Source of the DNA: Candidatus Omnitrophota bacterium
GTDB lineage: Bacteria > Omnitrophota > Gorgyraeia > Duberdicusellales > 4484-171
Reading direction: 5' to 3'
Assembly (NCBI GenBank): GCA_016939345.1
Contig: JAFGHG010000095.1
Span: 1-7,864, forward strand
Length of the DNA stretch: 7,864 bases
The position numbers and the translations under genes were made by a program. Under the pieces are notes generated by a model. That model was not told the origin of the DNA. It saw only the letters and a list, made by a program, of their open reading frames with translations, and did no database searches. Numbering within the stretch: position 1 is the first letter of the stretch; the number at the start of each line of letters is the position of its first letter. Below, piece by piece: positions 1 through 6,453 of this stretch.

Positions 1-52
1 ACATTTTAGGTATTTTTATTTATTTTCAAATTGCCTTATGGATGCTGGGATA

Positions 53-1102
53 ATGATTAACCGCAAAAGACTTTTGATTTATTACCTGATTTTATTATCC
101 TGTATGATGATACTTGCCGGATGCGGTTCTTCTGTCCAAAGCACCAGAAGGCCGCAGATTACCAGGGCAGAATACGTTGGGATTGAAAAATTTTGCTCTG
201 AATCAGGGCTCAGCTATAATTATGACACCATAGATGAGATGCTTCATTTAACTTCTCAAAACAGGGATATAAAGCTGCTTATCAATTCTTCCATTGGAAT
301 TTATAATGGTAATTTTTTCGATTTAAAAGCAAAAACTCTGCGGATTGATGGAAAGTTATTTATTCCCAAAGCCCTGGAACAGCTGATATCCTCAAAAAAA
401 TATATCAGCTTTAAGCCTGTTTTCAGTATAAAAAAGATCGTTATCGATCCGGGCCACGGCGGAAAGGACCCAGGAGCGATATCGTGCCGCGGCTTAAAAG
501 AAAAAACAATCAATCTGATAATTGCCAAAGCCTTAAAGAAAAAATTACAGTCTCAGGGTTACGAGGTCTTTTTGACCAGGGAAAACGACCAGTTTTTAAG
601 CCTCAGAGAAAGAACAGAATTCACTATTCAAAAAAAAGCTGATTTGTTTATATCCATACATGCCAATTCAAACCGCTCCAGGAGTGTTAAGGGGGTTGAG
701 ATATACTATTTGACTTCAGATAAGCTTAATAGCTATAAACGGTCGGTTAAGCTGGCCAGGTCGATGAGCTATTTCACTAAAAACGCTCATGCAGATGTTG
801 AGACTATTCTCTGGGATATGGTGCTTACAAAAAATTACAGTCATTCGATAGAAATCAGCAATATATTATATTTTACCTTTAAACGTTTAGGCTTTAATAT
901 AAAACCTCCTAGAACAGCAGGATTTTATGTTTTAAAAAATGCTTATGTTCCCTCAGTGTTAGTAGAGATGGGCTATTTAAGCAATTCAACCGAAGAAAAG
1001 ACATTGCGGAAAAAATCTTATCAAAACCAGATAGTTGAGGCTATTTCTTTGTCTATCTTGTCATTGGAAAAGCGTTATGCGGAATTGGCCCGCAGCGAAT
1101 GA
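53..1102 (+). CDS. Lipoprotein N-acetylmuramoyl-L-alanine amidase (Amidase_3 family, AmiC/CwlD-like)
   Basis: Predicted zinc amidase that cleaves the bond between N-acetylmuramic acid and L-Ala of the peptide stem, acting in the periplasm on peptidoglycan. Starting at the ATG at 53 gives 349 residues and puts a basic N-terminus and hydrophobic stretch before the lipobox LAGC (Cys24). The residue after Cys is Gly, so there is no Asp retention signal and outer-membrane sorting is plausible. Residues about 36-112 resemble the small copper-amine-oxidase-N-like or stalk domain often placed before such amidases. The catalytic domain runs from about 127 to the end: DPGHGG (His135), GLKEK (Glu150) and SIHAN (His203) supply the zinc ligands, and VEMGYLSN (Glu305) the catalytic Glu. 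A helical stretch at about 244-275 (VETILWDMVLTKN) matches the region that covers the active site in some AmiB/C enzymes. An in-frame ATG at 38 is possible; neither start has a good ribosome binding site. murI starts 13 bases downstream. Family certain, subfamily not. Confidence 0.93.
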   Translation: MINRKRLLIYYLILLSCMMILAGCGSSVQSTRRPQITRAEYVGIEKFCSESGLSYNYDTIDEMLHLTSQNRDIKLLINSSIGIYNGNFFDLKAKTLRIDGKLFIPKALEQLISSKKYISFKPVFSIKKIVIDPGHGGKDPGAISCRGLKEKTINLIIAKALKKKLQSQGYEVFLTRENDQFLSLRERTEFTIQKKADLFISIHANSNRSRSVKGVEIYYLTSDKLNSYKRSVKLARSMSYFTKNAHADVETILWDMVLTKNYSHSIEISNILYFTFKRLGFNIKPPRTAGFYVLKNAYVPSVLVEMGYLSNSTEEKTLRKKSYQNQIVEAISLSILSLEKRYAELARSE

Positions 1103-1115
1103 AAATCATAAATAT

Positions 1116-1910
1116 ATGGATAATCAACCCATAGGAGTATTTGATTCCGGTATCGGAGGTTTGACGGTGCTTAGAGAAATAAACAGACAGCTTCCCCGGG
1201 AAAACCTAATTTATTTCGGCGATACAGCCAGGGTGCCTTACGGCAACAAATCAAAGGAGACCATAATAAAATTCAGCACTCAAAATATCCTTTTTTTACT
1301 GCAAAAAAAAGTCAAGTTAGTGGTGGTGGCTTGTAACACCGCATCATCCTTAGCATTGGATTATATCCAGAATATTTTTAATGTCCCAATAATAGGAGTC
1401 ATAGAGGCCGGTGTCAAAGGCGCTCTTAGGCTTTCTAAAAGAAAAAAGATCGGGGTAATCGGCACAGCTTCTACAATAAAAAGCAGAAGCTATGAACGGT
1501 GCATCAGCTCTAGATCTCCTGATGCAAAAGTTATCGGATGCAGCTGCCCATTATTTGTCCCATTGGCGGAAGAAGGCATTGTCAAAGGCCCTATAGCCAG
1601 GCAGATAATAGATTTTTACCTCTCCAAATTAAAAAAACAAAACCTTGATTCTGTAATACTAGGCTGCACCCATTATCCCCTTCTTAAAAATGAGATTTCA
1701 CGCTATTTAAAACCGGCGGTAGTCATAGATTCGGCTAAGGAAGTCGCCCGGTTCACTGGTCATATTTTGGCTGAAAGAAAAATGTTTTCTAAAAGAAAAA
1801 CAAAAGGGAAAATAGATTTTTATGTAACAGATGATGCCAGCGGGTTCAGCAGGCTTGCTAAATTATTTTTTCAAAAAAAACTTCCCTTGCCAAAAATAGT
1901 CAATGTTTGA
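1116..1910 (+). CDS. murI: Glutamate racemase
   Basis: Cytoplasmic cofactor-independent racemase that interconverts L- and D-glutamate, providing D-Glu for the peptidoglycan stem peptide. The 264-residue product has the usual family length. Motifs appear in order: IGVFDSGIGG at 6-15 with Asp10, the VACNTAS block with the first catalytic Cys at 73, the ILGCTHYPLL block with the second catalytic Cys at 184 and His186, and the PYGNKS substrate-side loop at 41-46. The frame is open further upstream to 1035, but that would overlap the amidase gene and add 27 residues not found in the family; the conserved N-terminus begins just after the ATG at 1116. No clear Shine-Dalgarno is visible, so translation may be coupled to the amidase gene ending 13 bases earlier. 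The last 8 bases overlap queD. Placement beside an amidase fits a cell-wall pairing. Confidence 0.97.
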   Translation: MDNQPIGVFDSGIGGLTVLREINRQLPRENLIYFGDTARVPYGNKSKETIIKFSTQNILFLLQKKVKLVVVACNTASSLALDYIQNIFNVPIIGVIEAGVKGALRLSKRKKIGVIGTASTIKSRSYERCISSRSPDAKVIGCSCPLFVPLAEEGIVKGPIARQIIDFYLSKLKKQNLDSVILGCTHYPLLKNEISRYLKPAVVIDSAKEVARFTGHILAERKMFSKRKTKGKIDFYVTDDASGFSRLAKLFFQKKLPLPKIVNV

Positions 1911-2271
1911 AGTTAAAATCATCACAAATTTCAGCGCAGCCCATTTTTTAAGAGAATATAAGGGAAAATGCGAGTCCCTGCATGGGCATAATTGGAAGGT
2001 TGAGGTTGCCGCTGTCAGCGATAAACTTGATTCTCAAGGCATGGTCATAGACTTTTCTGACTTAAAAAAGTCTGTTAATAAGGTACTTGATTCCTTAGAC
2101 CATAAGTTAATTAATGATATTGATTTCTTTAAGCAGAATAATCCAAGTTCAGAAAACATAGCCAGATATATTTTTGAACAAGTCCAAAGTCTGGCCGCTG
2201 TCTCAGATTATTCCCTGTCCCGGGTCAGGGTTTGGGAAACCGATACATCTTGCGCAACTTATAGCCAGTAG
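1903..2271 (+). CDS. queD: 6-carboxy-5,6,7,8-tetrahydropterin synthase
   Basis: Cytoplasmic zinc enzyme of the PTPS/QueD fold that converts 7,8-dihydroneopterin triphosphate to 6-carboxytetrahydropterin, an early step of preQ0 and queuosine synthesis. The 122-residue length is typical. The zinc ligands are His14 (FSAAH) with His27 and His29 (LHGHN). Cys23 in GKCESLHGH is the catalytic Cys that separates this type from true sepiapterin-pathway enzymes. Asp66-His67 (LDHKL), the PSSENIAR motif at 81-88 and Glu112 in WETDT are also conserved. The ATG lies inside the last codons of murI, with an 8-base overlap and no Shine-Dalgarno, which suggests translational coupling. queC and queE follow nearby, so a role in queuosine rather than tetrahydrobiopterin synthesis is well supported by context. 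Confidence 0.96.
   Translation: MFEVKIITNFSAAHFLREYKGKCESLHGHNWKVEVAAVSDKLDSQGMVIDFSDLKKSVNKVLDSLDHKLINDIDFFKQNNPSSENIARYIFEQVQSLAAVSDYSLSRVRVWETDTSCATYSQ
2213..2230. repeat. 18-base near-perfect palindrome inside queD
   Basis: The bases CCCTGTCCCGGGTCAGGG form an inverted repeat broken only by a T/T mismatch at the sixth position of each arm. It lies in the 3' part of queD, about 43 bases before a run of eight T (2274-2281) at the queC start. It encodes ordinary queD residues (SLSRVRV), so it may be chance. It is too far from the T run to be a standard terminator. Confidence 0.4.
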
Positions 2272-2282
2272 CCTTTTTTTTG

Positions 2283-2930
2283 ATGAAGAAAGCAGTAGTT
2301 TTATTGTCCGGCGGAATAGATTCAGCAACCTCCCTTTATTACGCAAAAGACAAGGGATACACTTCGGAGGCATTGATTTTTGATTACGGCCAGCGCCATA
2401 AGAAGGAAATTCTATTTGCAGAAAGGCTTGCAAAATTAAACAGTATTAAATATCTTATCATCAAGATCGATTTGCCTTGGGCCAGATCAAGCCTTACCCG
2501 AAAAAGCCTAAAGGTTCCTAAAAAAAGAAAATTATATCAAAAAAGCATTCCTAATACTTATGTCAGCGGGAGAAACATCATATTTCTAAGCTATGCATTT
2601 TCTTATGCTCAAAGCCGAAGAATAGATAATGTAATTATAGGAGCCCATATGCAGGATTATTCTGGATATCCTGATTGCCGGAATAATTTTCTAAGAAGTT
2701 TTCAAAATTCTTGCAGGATGGGTATTTCTAATAATAAAATAAAACTTTTAGCACCCTTGATTAATATGAACAAGACTGATATTCTCAAAATGGCTTTAAA
2801 ATTGGGTGTACCGCTTAAATCAACATGGTCATGTTATTGTCCTAGTCCCGGGCCGTGCGGTAATTGTGACAGCTGCCGCTATAGAGCCAAGGCTTTTAAC
2901 AATCTGGGATTGAAAGATCCTGCTTTTTAA
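2283..2930 (+). CDS. queC: 7-cyano-7-deazaguanine (preQ0) synthase
   Basis: Cytoplasmic ATP-dependent enzyme that converts 7-carboxy-7-deazaguanine and ammonia to preQ0, the common precursor of queuosine and related 7-deazapurines. The 215-residue product starts with the N-type ATP pyrophosphatase loop LLSGGIDSAT (SGGIDS at 9-14). It continues with FDYGQRHKKE (33-42), the VSGRN block (94-98), GAHMQDYSGYPDCR (120-133) and the zinc-binding end TWSCYCPSPGPCGNCDSCRYR, with Cys184, 192, 195 and 198 as the likely ligands. An extra Cys186 sits inside the zinc loop. The ATG at 2283 is preferred over the TTG one codon earlier. No Shine-Dalgarno is present; a run of eight T ends just before the start. 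It lies 11 bases after queD and 4 bases before an exported-protein gene. Confidence 0.97.
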   Translation: MKKAVVLLSGGIDSATSLYYAKDKGYTSEALIFDYGQRHKKEILFAERLAKLNSIKYLIIKIDLPWARSSLTRKSLKVPKKRKLYQKSIPNTYVSGRNIIFLSYAFSYAQSRRIDNVIIGAHMQDYSGYPDCRNNFLRSFQNSCRMGISNNKIKLLAPLINMNKTDILKMALKLGVPLKSTWSCYCPSPGPCGNCDSCRYRAKAFNNLGLKDPAF

Positions 2931-2934
2931 AGAG

Positions 2935-3747
2935 ATGAAGTTTTTTATGAAAATTACAACTATTTTTATTTTTACCTTTATGATTTTTTCATATGCATAT
3001 CCTTATTCTGCCGAAGAGATTGTTGCCTCATGCAAGAAAGCAACTGAAGACCTGCAATCCGCAGAATTTAAAGGAAAAACCATAACCGGCTCGGTAAATA
3101 TAACAAACGAAGAAGGCGGGGTAGACTTTGTAAACAGGTTTTTTTACAGTAAAGATATCAATGACGATAAAATTACAGCAATGACTTATTGTCTTGCCGG
3201 AGTCACTTATATCTATGAGGCAGATACAGATTCCTGGCTAAAATTTACCCATATTCTTGATATAGGCTCTGACATTTTCGATAAAGAAAAGCTTTTTTGT
3301 TCATTTCCCCAGAATACCAACGGTACAGGTTTTGTCATTACATTTGCCGGAAACGATTTGATAGACGGCAAGGAGTGTTATTGCGTCCAAAGCAGTGTAT
3401 TTAACAGCGAGATGTCAAAACTTTACATTCAGAAGTCACTAGACAAATTTGTCCCTTCCCAGATAGCCTTATGGCTGAGGCAGGACGACCGGATGCTTAA
3501 TAATTATCTAGATATATATACACAAAACCCGGTTTCAAAGCTTTGGATTTCAAAAGACGATTTTTTATTAAAGAAAATCCAGACAAATTACCAGCAGATG
3601 ACCGGACCCAATGAAGCGATATCAATATCCAGAGAGATAACTTATTTTAATTTTAATAAAGCAATAGATAATTCTCTTCCTCAGCAGGCTCTCAGCGCTC
3701 ATGAAGTTTCCCCTGAAGAGATGGGCCTTGAGAAAGTCGAACAATGA
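2935..3747 (+). CDS. Exported protein with LolA/LppX-like lipoprotein-carrier fold (predicted)
   Basis: Not assigned to a named family with certainty. The 270-residue product has a short basic start, a hydrophobic segment at about 7-22 and a probable signal-peptidase I site near SYAYPYSA before Glu27, so it should be periplasmic. The mature part looks all-beta with a leading helix (EEIVASCKKATEDLQSAEFKG), alternating hydrophobic strands, and a late motif KLWISKDDFLLKKIQ (about 202-216). That layout is like LolA, LppX/LprG and outer-membrane lipoprotein-sorting proteins, which hold lipid in a half-barrel. There is no lipobox. Five cysteines remain (33, 86, 122, 148, 150). An in-frame ATG at 2947 is an equally good start and still leaves a signal peptide. 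The gene begins 4 bases after queC and its stop overlaps the queE start as ATGA, so it is probably co-translated with queE despite having no obvious queuosine role. Confidence 0.75.
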   Translation: MKFFMKITTIFIFTFMIFSYAYPYSAEEIVASCKKATEDLQSAEFKGKTITGSVNITNEEGGVDFVNRFFYSKDINDDKITAMTYCLAGVTYIYEADTDSWLKFTHILDIGSDIFDKEKLFCSFPQNTNGTGFVITFAGNDLIDGKECYCVQSSVFNSEMSKLYIQKSLDKFVPSQIALWLRQDDRMLNNYLDIYTQNPVSKLWISKDDFLLKKIQTNYQQMTGPNEAISISREITYFNFNKAIDNSLPQQALSAHEVSPEEMGLEKVEQ

Positions 3748-4409
3748 AGGCTAAAATATCCGAGATCTTTAAAAGCATACAAGGCGAAGGCCTTTACCAG
3801 GGGCTAGAACAGGTATTCGTCCGTTTTTACGGCTGTTCTTTGTCCTGTAAGTTTTGTGATACAAAGCTGTCTGGTTACAGAGAATATTCAGTAAAAGACC
3901 TGACCCAGGCTTTAAATTCATTTACAAATTTTCACTCTATTTCTTTAACCGGCGGAGAGCCTTTAGAACAGGTGTTTTTTTTGAAAGAGTTCTTGGAGTC
4001 ATACAGAAAAGGAGCCAAAAAGATCTATCTTGAGACCAACGGTATCCTTTTTGATAATCTTAAGAGAATTGTTGGCCATTTAGATATCATTTCTATGGAC
4101 TTTAAGCTTTCATCTTCGACCGGCATAAAAGCTTTTTGGCACGAGCACCGTGAATTTATCAAAATAGCTGCTTCTAAAGATTTTTTTATAAAAGCTGTCA
4201 TCGGCCATTCCACTCTTGTCAATGACATAAGGATAGCTTTATCTATAATTAAAGAATCCGGATCGCATGCCACCCTTGTTCTTCAGCCTGAAAATCCTTT
4301 TGAGCACGAACTTGCTGCAAAGCTAAATTATTTTTATAAAATCTGCCAGGAATATTCTGTAAGAGTCAAAATAATATCGCAGCTTCACAAAGTCATTGGT
4401 GTAAAATAA
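3744..4409 (+). CDS. queE: 7-carboxy-7-deazaguanine synthase (radical SAM)
   Basis: Cytoplasmic radical S-adenosylmethionine enzyme that contracts the ring of 6-carboxytetrahydropterin to 7-carboxy-7-deazaguanine, the step between QueD and QueC. The 221-residue product opens with the family signature ISEIFKSIQGEG (5-16). The [4Fe-4S] cluster ligands are in GCSLSCKFCDT, Cys31, Cys35 and Cys38, the standard CX3CX2C spacing. The SAM-binding LTGGEPLEQ is at 68-76, ETNG at 97-100, SMDFKLSS at 117-124 and the C-terminal ISQLHK at 211-216. The start ATG shares its bases with the stop of the preceding exported-protein gene (ATGA), which implies coupled translation. With queD and queC it makes a near-complete preQ0 set; FolE and QueF are not in this window. 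Confidence 0.97.
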   Translation: MKAKISEIFKSIQGEGLYQGLEQVFVRFYGCSLSCKFCDTKLSGYREYSVKDLTQALNSFTNFHSISLTGGEPLEQVFFLKEFLESYRKGAKKIYLETNGILFDNLKRIVGHLDIISMDFKLSSSTGIKAFWHEHREFIKIAASKDFFIKAVIGHSTLVNDIRIALSIIKESGSHATLVLQPENPFEHELAAKLNYFYKICQEYSVRVKIISQLHKVIGVK

Positions 4410-4425
4410 TTAACTTTAAAACATT

Positions 4426-5262
4426 ATGAAAACTGATTCGTTACAGCACCAGATAGATAAGCTTGTAAAAAGAGCAAGTTTTTCCTTAAGGCCTGATCTT
4501 ATGAATCTTCTGATAAAAGCTTACAGATCTGAACCTGTATCAAGGGCGAAAAAAGCCTTGGGCTGGATAATAGATAATGCCCGGATTGCTGAAAAAGAAA
4601 ATATACCTATTTGCCAGGACACAGGTTTTCCGGTAATTTTTATCGAATTAGGTAAAGATATAAAAATTTCTGCTGATGATGCAAAGAGAATTGAAAAATA
4701 CCTGGTTACATCATATGAAAATAATTTCCTCAGAGCATCGACTCTAGATCCCATTACGAGAGGTGCTCCTTCGTATAAAGGTTTATCCATGCACTTTGAG
4801 TTCAATCCAGCTCTTAAGGGAGTTAAATTGACTTTTTTACTTAAGGGTTTTGGCAGTGAGAATAAATCACAGCTTAAAATGTTCAATCCCACAGCTAAAT
4901 TAGAGGAGATAGAGGAATTTGTACTATCTTCAGTTAAATCTGCAGGACCGGAAGCATGCCCGCCTTTTGTTGTGGGCTTGGGCATAGGCGGGACTTCAAA
5001 CGACTGTTTATTGCTTGCCAAAAAAGCCTTGCTGATGCCGTTGGATAAATCTAATCCTGACAAAACCCTGTTTAAAATCGAAAGAAGTTTGTTTAAGAAG
5101 ATCAATTCTTTAGGGATAGGGCCAATGGGTTTTGGAGGAATGCACACTGTTTTGGCTGTAAGAGTAAAAAAAGAGCCGACTCATATAGCCGGTTTACCCG
5201 TAGGAGTTAACATCAGCTGCCATGCTTTAAGGTATGCATCAATAAAAATCTTTAAATTATAG
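4426..5262 (+). CDS. fumA: Class I fumarate hydratase, alpha subunit
   Basis: Catalytic [4Fe-4S] subunit of a two-subunit class I fumarase, which interconverts fumarate and L-malate in the cytoplasm. The 278-residue length is normal for the separate alpha chain. The three cluster cysteines are visible: Cys63 in PICQDTG, Cys178 in GPEACPPF and Cys265 in NISCHALRY. Asp65 in the first motif and Arg103 (NNFLRAST) correspond to substrate-side residues of structurally known class I fumarases, by recall of the alignment. The glycine-rich VGLGIGGTSNDCLLLAKKALL and GPMGFGGMHTVLAV blocks are also typical. L(+)-tartrate dehydratase alpha is the close alternative that sequence alone cannot exclude. The beta subunit is encoded at 6450-6947, not next door: two exported-protein genes intervene. 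The gene starts 16 bases after queE with no clear Shine-Dalgarno. The symbol follows the alpha/beta convention, not the fused E. coli gene. Confidence 0.93.
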   Translation: MKTDSLQHQIDKLVKRASFSLRPDLMNLLIKAYRSEPVSRAKKALGWIIDNARIAEKENIPICQDTGFPVIFIELGKDIKISADDAKRIEKYLVTSYENNFLRASTLDPITRGAPSYKGLSMHFEFNPALKGVKLTFLLKGFGSENKSQLKMFNPTAKLEEIEEFVLSSVKSAGPEACPPFVVGLGIGGTSNDCLLLAKKALLMPLDKSNPDKTLFKIERSLFKKINSLGIGPMGFGGMHTVLAVRVKKEPTHIAGLPVGVNISCHALRYASIKIFKL

Positions 5263-5263
5263 T

Positions 5264-5272
5264 AAAGGAGGT
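5264..5272 (+). promoter_or_regulatory. Consensus Shine-Dalgarno before the 5278 gene
   Basis: AAAGGAGGT is the only full anti-16S match before a gene in the window. AGGAGG ends 6 bases before the GTG at 5278 but only 3 bases before the GTG at 5275, so it favours the second GTG as the start. It begins one base after the stop of the fumarase alpha gene. Confidence 0.85.
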
Positions 5273-5277
5273 AAGTG

Positions 5278-5880
5278 GTGAGAGAATGGTTAATTGAACT
5301 GGTAATTTTAAATATTCTTCTTCTGGCCGGTATCGGCAGCCTCAGTGCTGAGACAATAATCCTAAAGACAGGTAAATCATTAGATGCTGATATTAATGAA
5401 CGGACCGATGAATATATAATTGTTGATTTTCAGGGTATACCTTTAAAATACAGTTTAGCAGATATTGATACTATCGACGGCAAGAAACAGGCGATAACTC
5501 AAAAACCTGAAACAGAAATGCCTTCGGTAGATAAATATGCTCAAGAGACAAGCGGGATACTTGAGGGTGTCTATTCTGCCTACATAAAGGCTTTAGAAAA
5601 CAATAATATGCAGAGCTTAAAAGAGGTGACTTGTATCGCAGCTTTAAAAGGCTTTGATCTTATGGCAGACAGACTCGGAGGTATGAATGAAGCTTTTTCA
5701 GCGGCACTTCTTCTTGCTCCGAAAAATGCAAATTTTTATCAAGAGGATTTTGAAGATGAGGAAGCCACCCTAAGCGGCTATAGTGAAGTATACGGACAAA
5801 AAACAGATCTCGTTATAACCTTTAAAAAAGAGGGTAAACAATGGAAAGTAGATGAAGTCAAAATTTCAAAGCCGGATTAA
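5278..5880 (+). CDS. Exported protein: small beta domain plus NTF2/SnoaL-like domain (predicted)
   Basis: Function unknown. The product has 200 residues from the GTG at 5278, chosen because it sits 6 bases after a consensus Shine-Dalgarno; a GTG directly before it is the alternative. Residues 1-24 form a signal peptide (hydrophobic VILNILLLAGIG, likely cut near SLSA before Glu25), so the protein should be periplasmic. Residues about 25-68 (ETIILKTGKSLDADI, then IIVDFQGIPLKYSLADIDTI) resemble a small beta repeat common in exported bacterial proteins, of the type LKNG-x-x-x-G-x-I...I-x-I. Residues about 90-197 have a helix YSAYIKALENNNMQSLKE, later strands with a conserved Gly, and an ending FKKEGKQWKVDEV, which is the usual pattern of NTF2-like or DUF4878-type domains. 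It lies between the two fumarase subunit genes, 3 bases before another exported-protein gene. I infer no link to fumarase chemistry. Confidence 0.8.
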   Translation: MREWLIELVILNILLLAGIGSLSAETIILKTGKSLDADINERTDEYIIVDFQGIPLKYSLADIDTIDGKKQAITQKPETEMPSVDKYAQETSGILEGVYSAYIKALENNNMQSLKEVTCIAALKGFDLMADRLGGMNEAFSAALLLAPKNANFYQEDFEDEEATLSGYSEVYGQKTDLVITFKKEGKQWKVDEVKISKPD

Positions 5881-5883
5881 GTT

Positions 5884-6453
5884 ATGAATAAAAAAGAATA
5901 TTTGTTTTGTTTTGTTTTTTTATTATTTATGGCTGGGATATTTCCAGTATCGCAGGCATTATCAGCCAGCAAGAACGGTGCAGAGTATGGAACATGGCTT
6001 GAATGGTTTGAATACAGCGGGGCACGTCAATACATAATAGAAACCCAGCCAATTGATTTACTTTTCAAAAGGCATTTTGCCTTGACTTCCGGGTTGATTG
6101 AGCGTTTTAGCACCGGAGAGGATCCTGATGGCTCCGATGAAATATTGACCAAGATGAAGAGCGAAAGCCAGGCTTTGGCGTTAAAATTAAAATCACTTTC
6201 TTTTCCCGATGAATTTGACAAGTACCAGGTTATCCTGCTTAAGATTTGCGAAATCGATCAGTTTGTTGTTGATTCCCTGCTGCAGAGATCGATAGAAGAC
6301 GCAAAGTCTTATCACCGTGAATTACTTTTACTGATAATTGCTTCATTGAAAGAGTTAAAAACGATTTATACTAATCATAAAGCCTCTGAAGATATAATTT
6401 TCGATATTGATTCAGTAATATTTTTTTATAACCAAGCCTTGAGTATTTCATGA
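5884..6453 (+). CDS. Exported mostly helical protein of unknown function
   Basis: I do not recognise this 189-residue protein. It begins MNKKEYLF followed by a hydrophobic core (about 6-20) and a plausible signal-peptidase I site near SQALSA (about 24-28), so export to the periplasm is likely. The mature part is rich in Leu, Glu, Lys, Asp and Ser and reads as several amphipathic helices: TWLEWFEYSGARQY at about 37-50, LTKMKSESQALALKLKSL at 88-105, a PDEFDKYQVILLKI block at 108-121 and RELLLLIIASLKELKTIY at 145-162. One Cys remains in the mature chain (122) besides Cys9 in the signal peptide. No catalytic motif is evident. The gene starts 3 bases after the preceding exported-protein gene, has no clear Shine-Dalgarno, and its stop overlaps the fumarase beta start as ATGA, so it probably shares their transcript. 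Confidence 0.78.
   Translation: MNKKEYLFCFVFLLFMAGIFPVSQALSASKNGAEYGTWLEWFEYSGARQYIIETQPIDLLFKRHFALTSGLIERFSTGEDPDGSDEILTKMKSESQALALKLKSLSFPDEFDKYQVILLKICEIDQFVVDSLLQRSIEDAKSYHRELLLLIIASLKELKTIYTNHKASEDIIFDIDSVIFFYNQALSIS

Noticed and set aside
1..52. Promoter upstream of the amidase gene
   Set aside because: The stretch is very AT-rich and no convincing -35/-10 pair at normal spacing stands out; the start of the transcript may lie outside the window.
1035..1115. Upstream extension of murI by 27 codons
   Set aside because: It overlaps the end of the amidase gene, and the added residues are not part of the glutamate racemase family, whose conserved start IGVFDSGIGG follows the ATG at 1116.
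2174..2433. Short open frames on both strands over the queD/queC junction
   Set aside because: They overlap two well-supported enzymes in other frames and show no recognisable domain or ribosome binding site.
4521..5147. Long open frame on the minus strand across the fumarase alpha gene
   Set aside because: It is antisense to a gene with a complete set of catalytic motifs, and its translation shows only the reverse image of those motifs with no family of its own.
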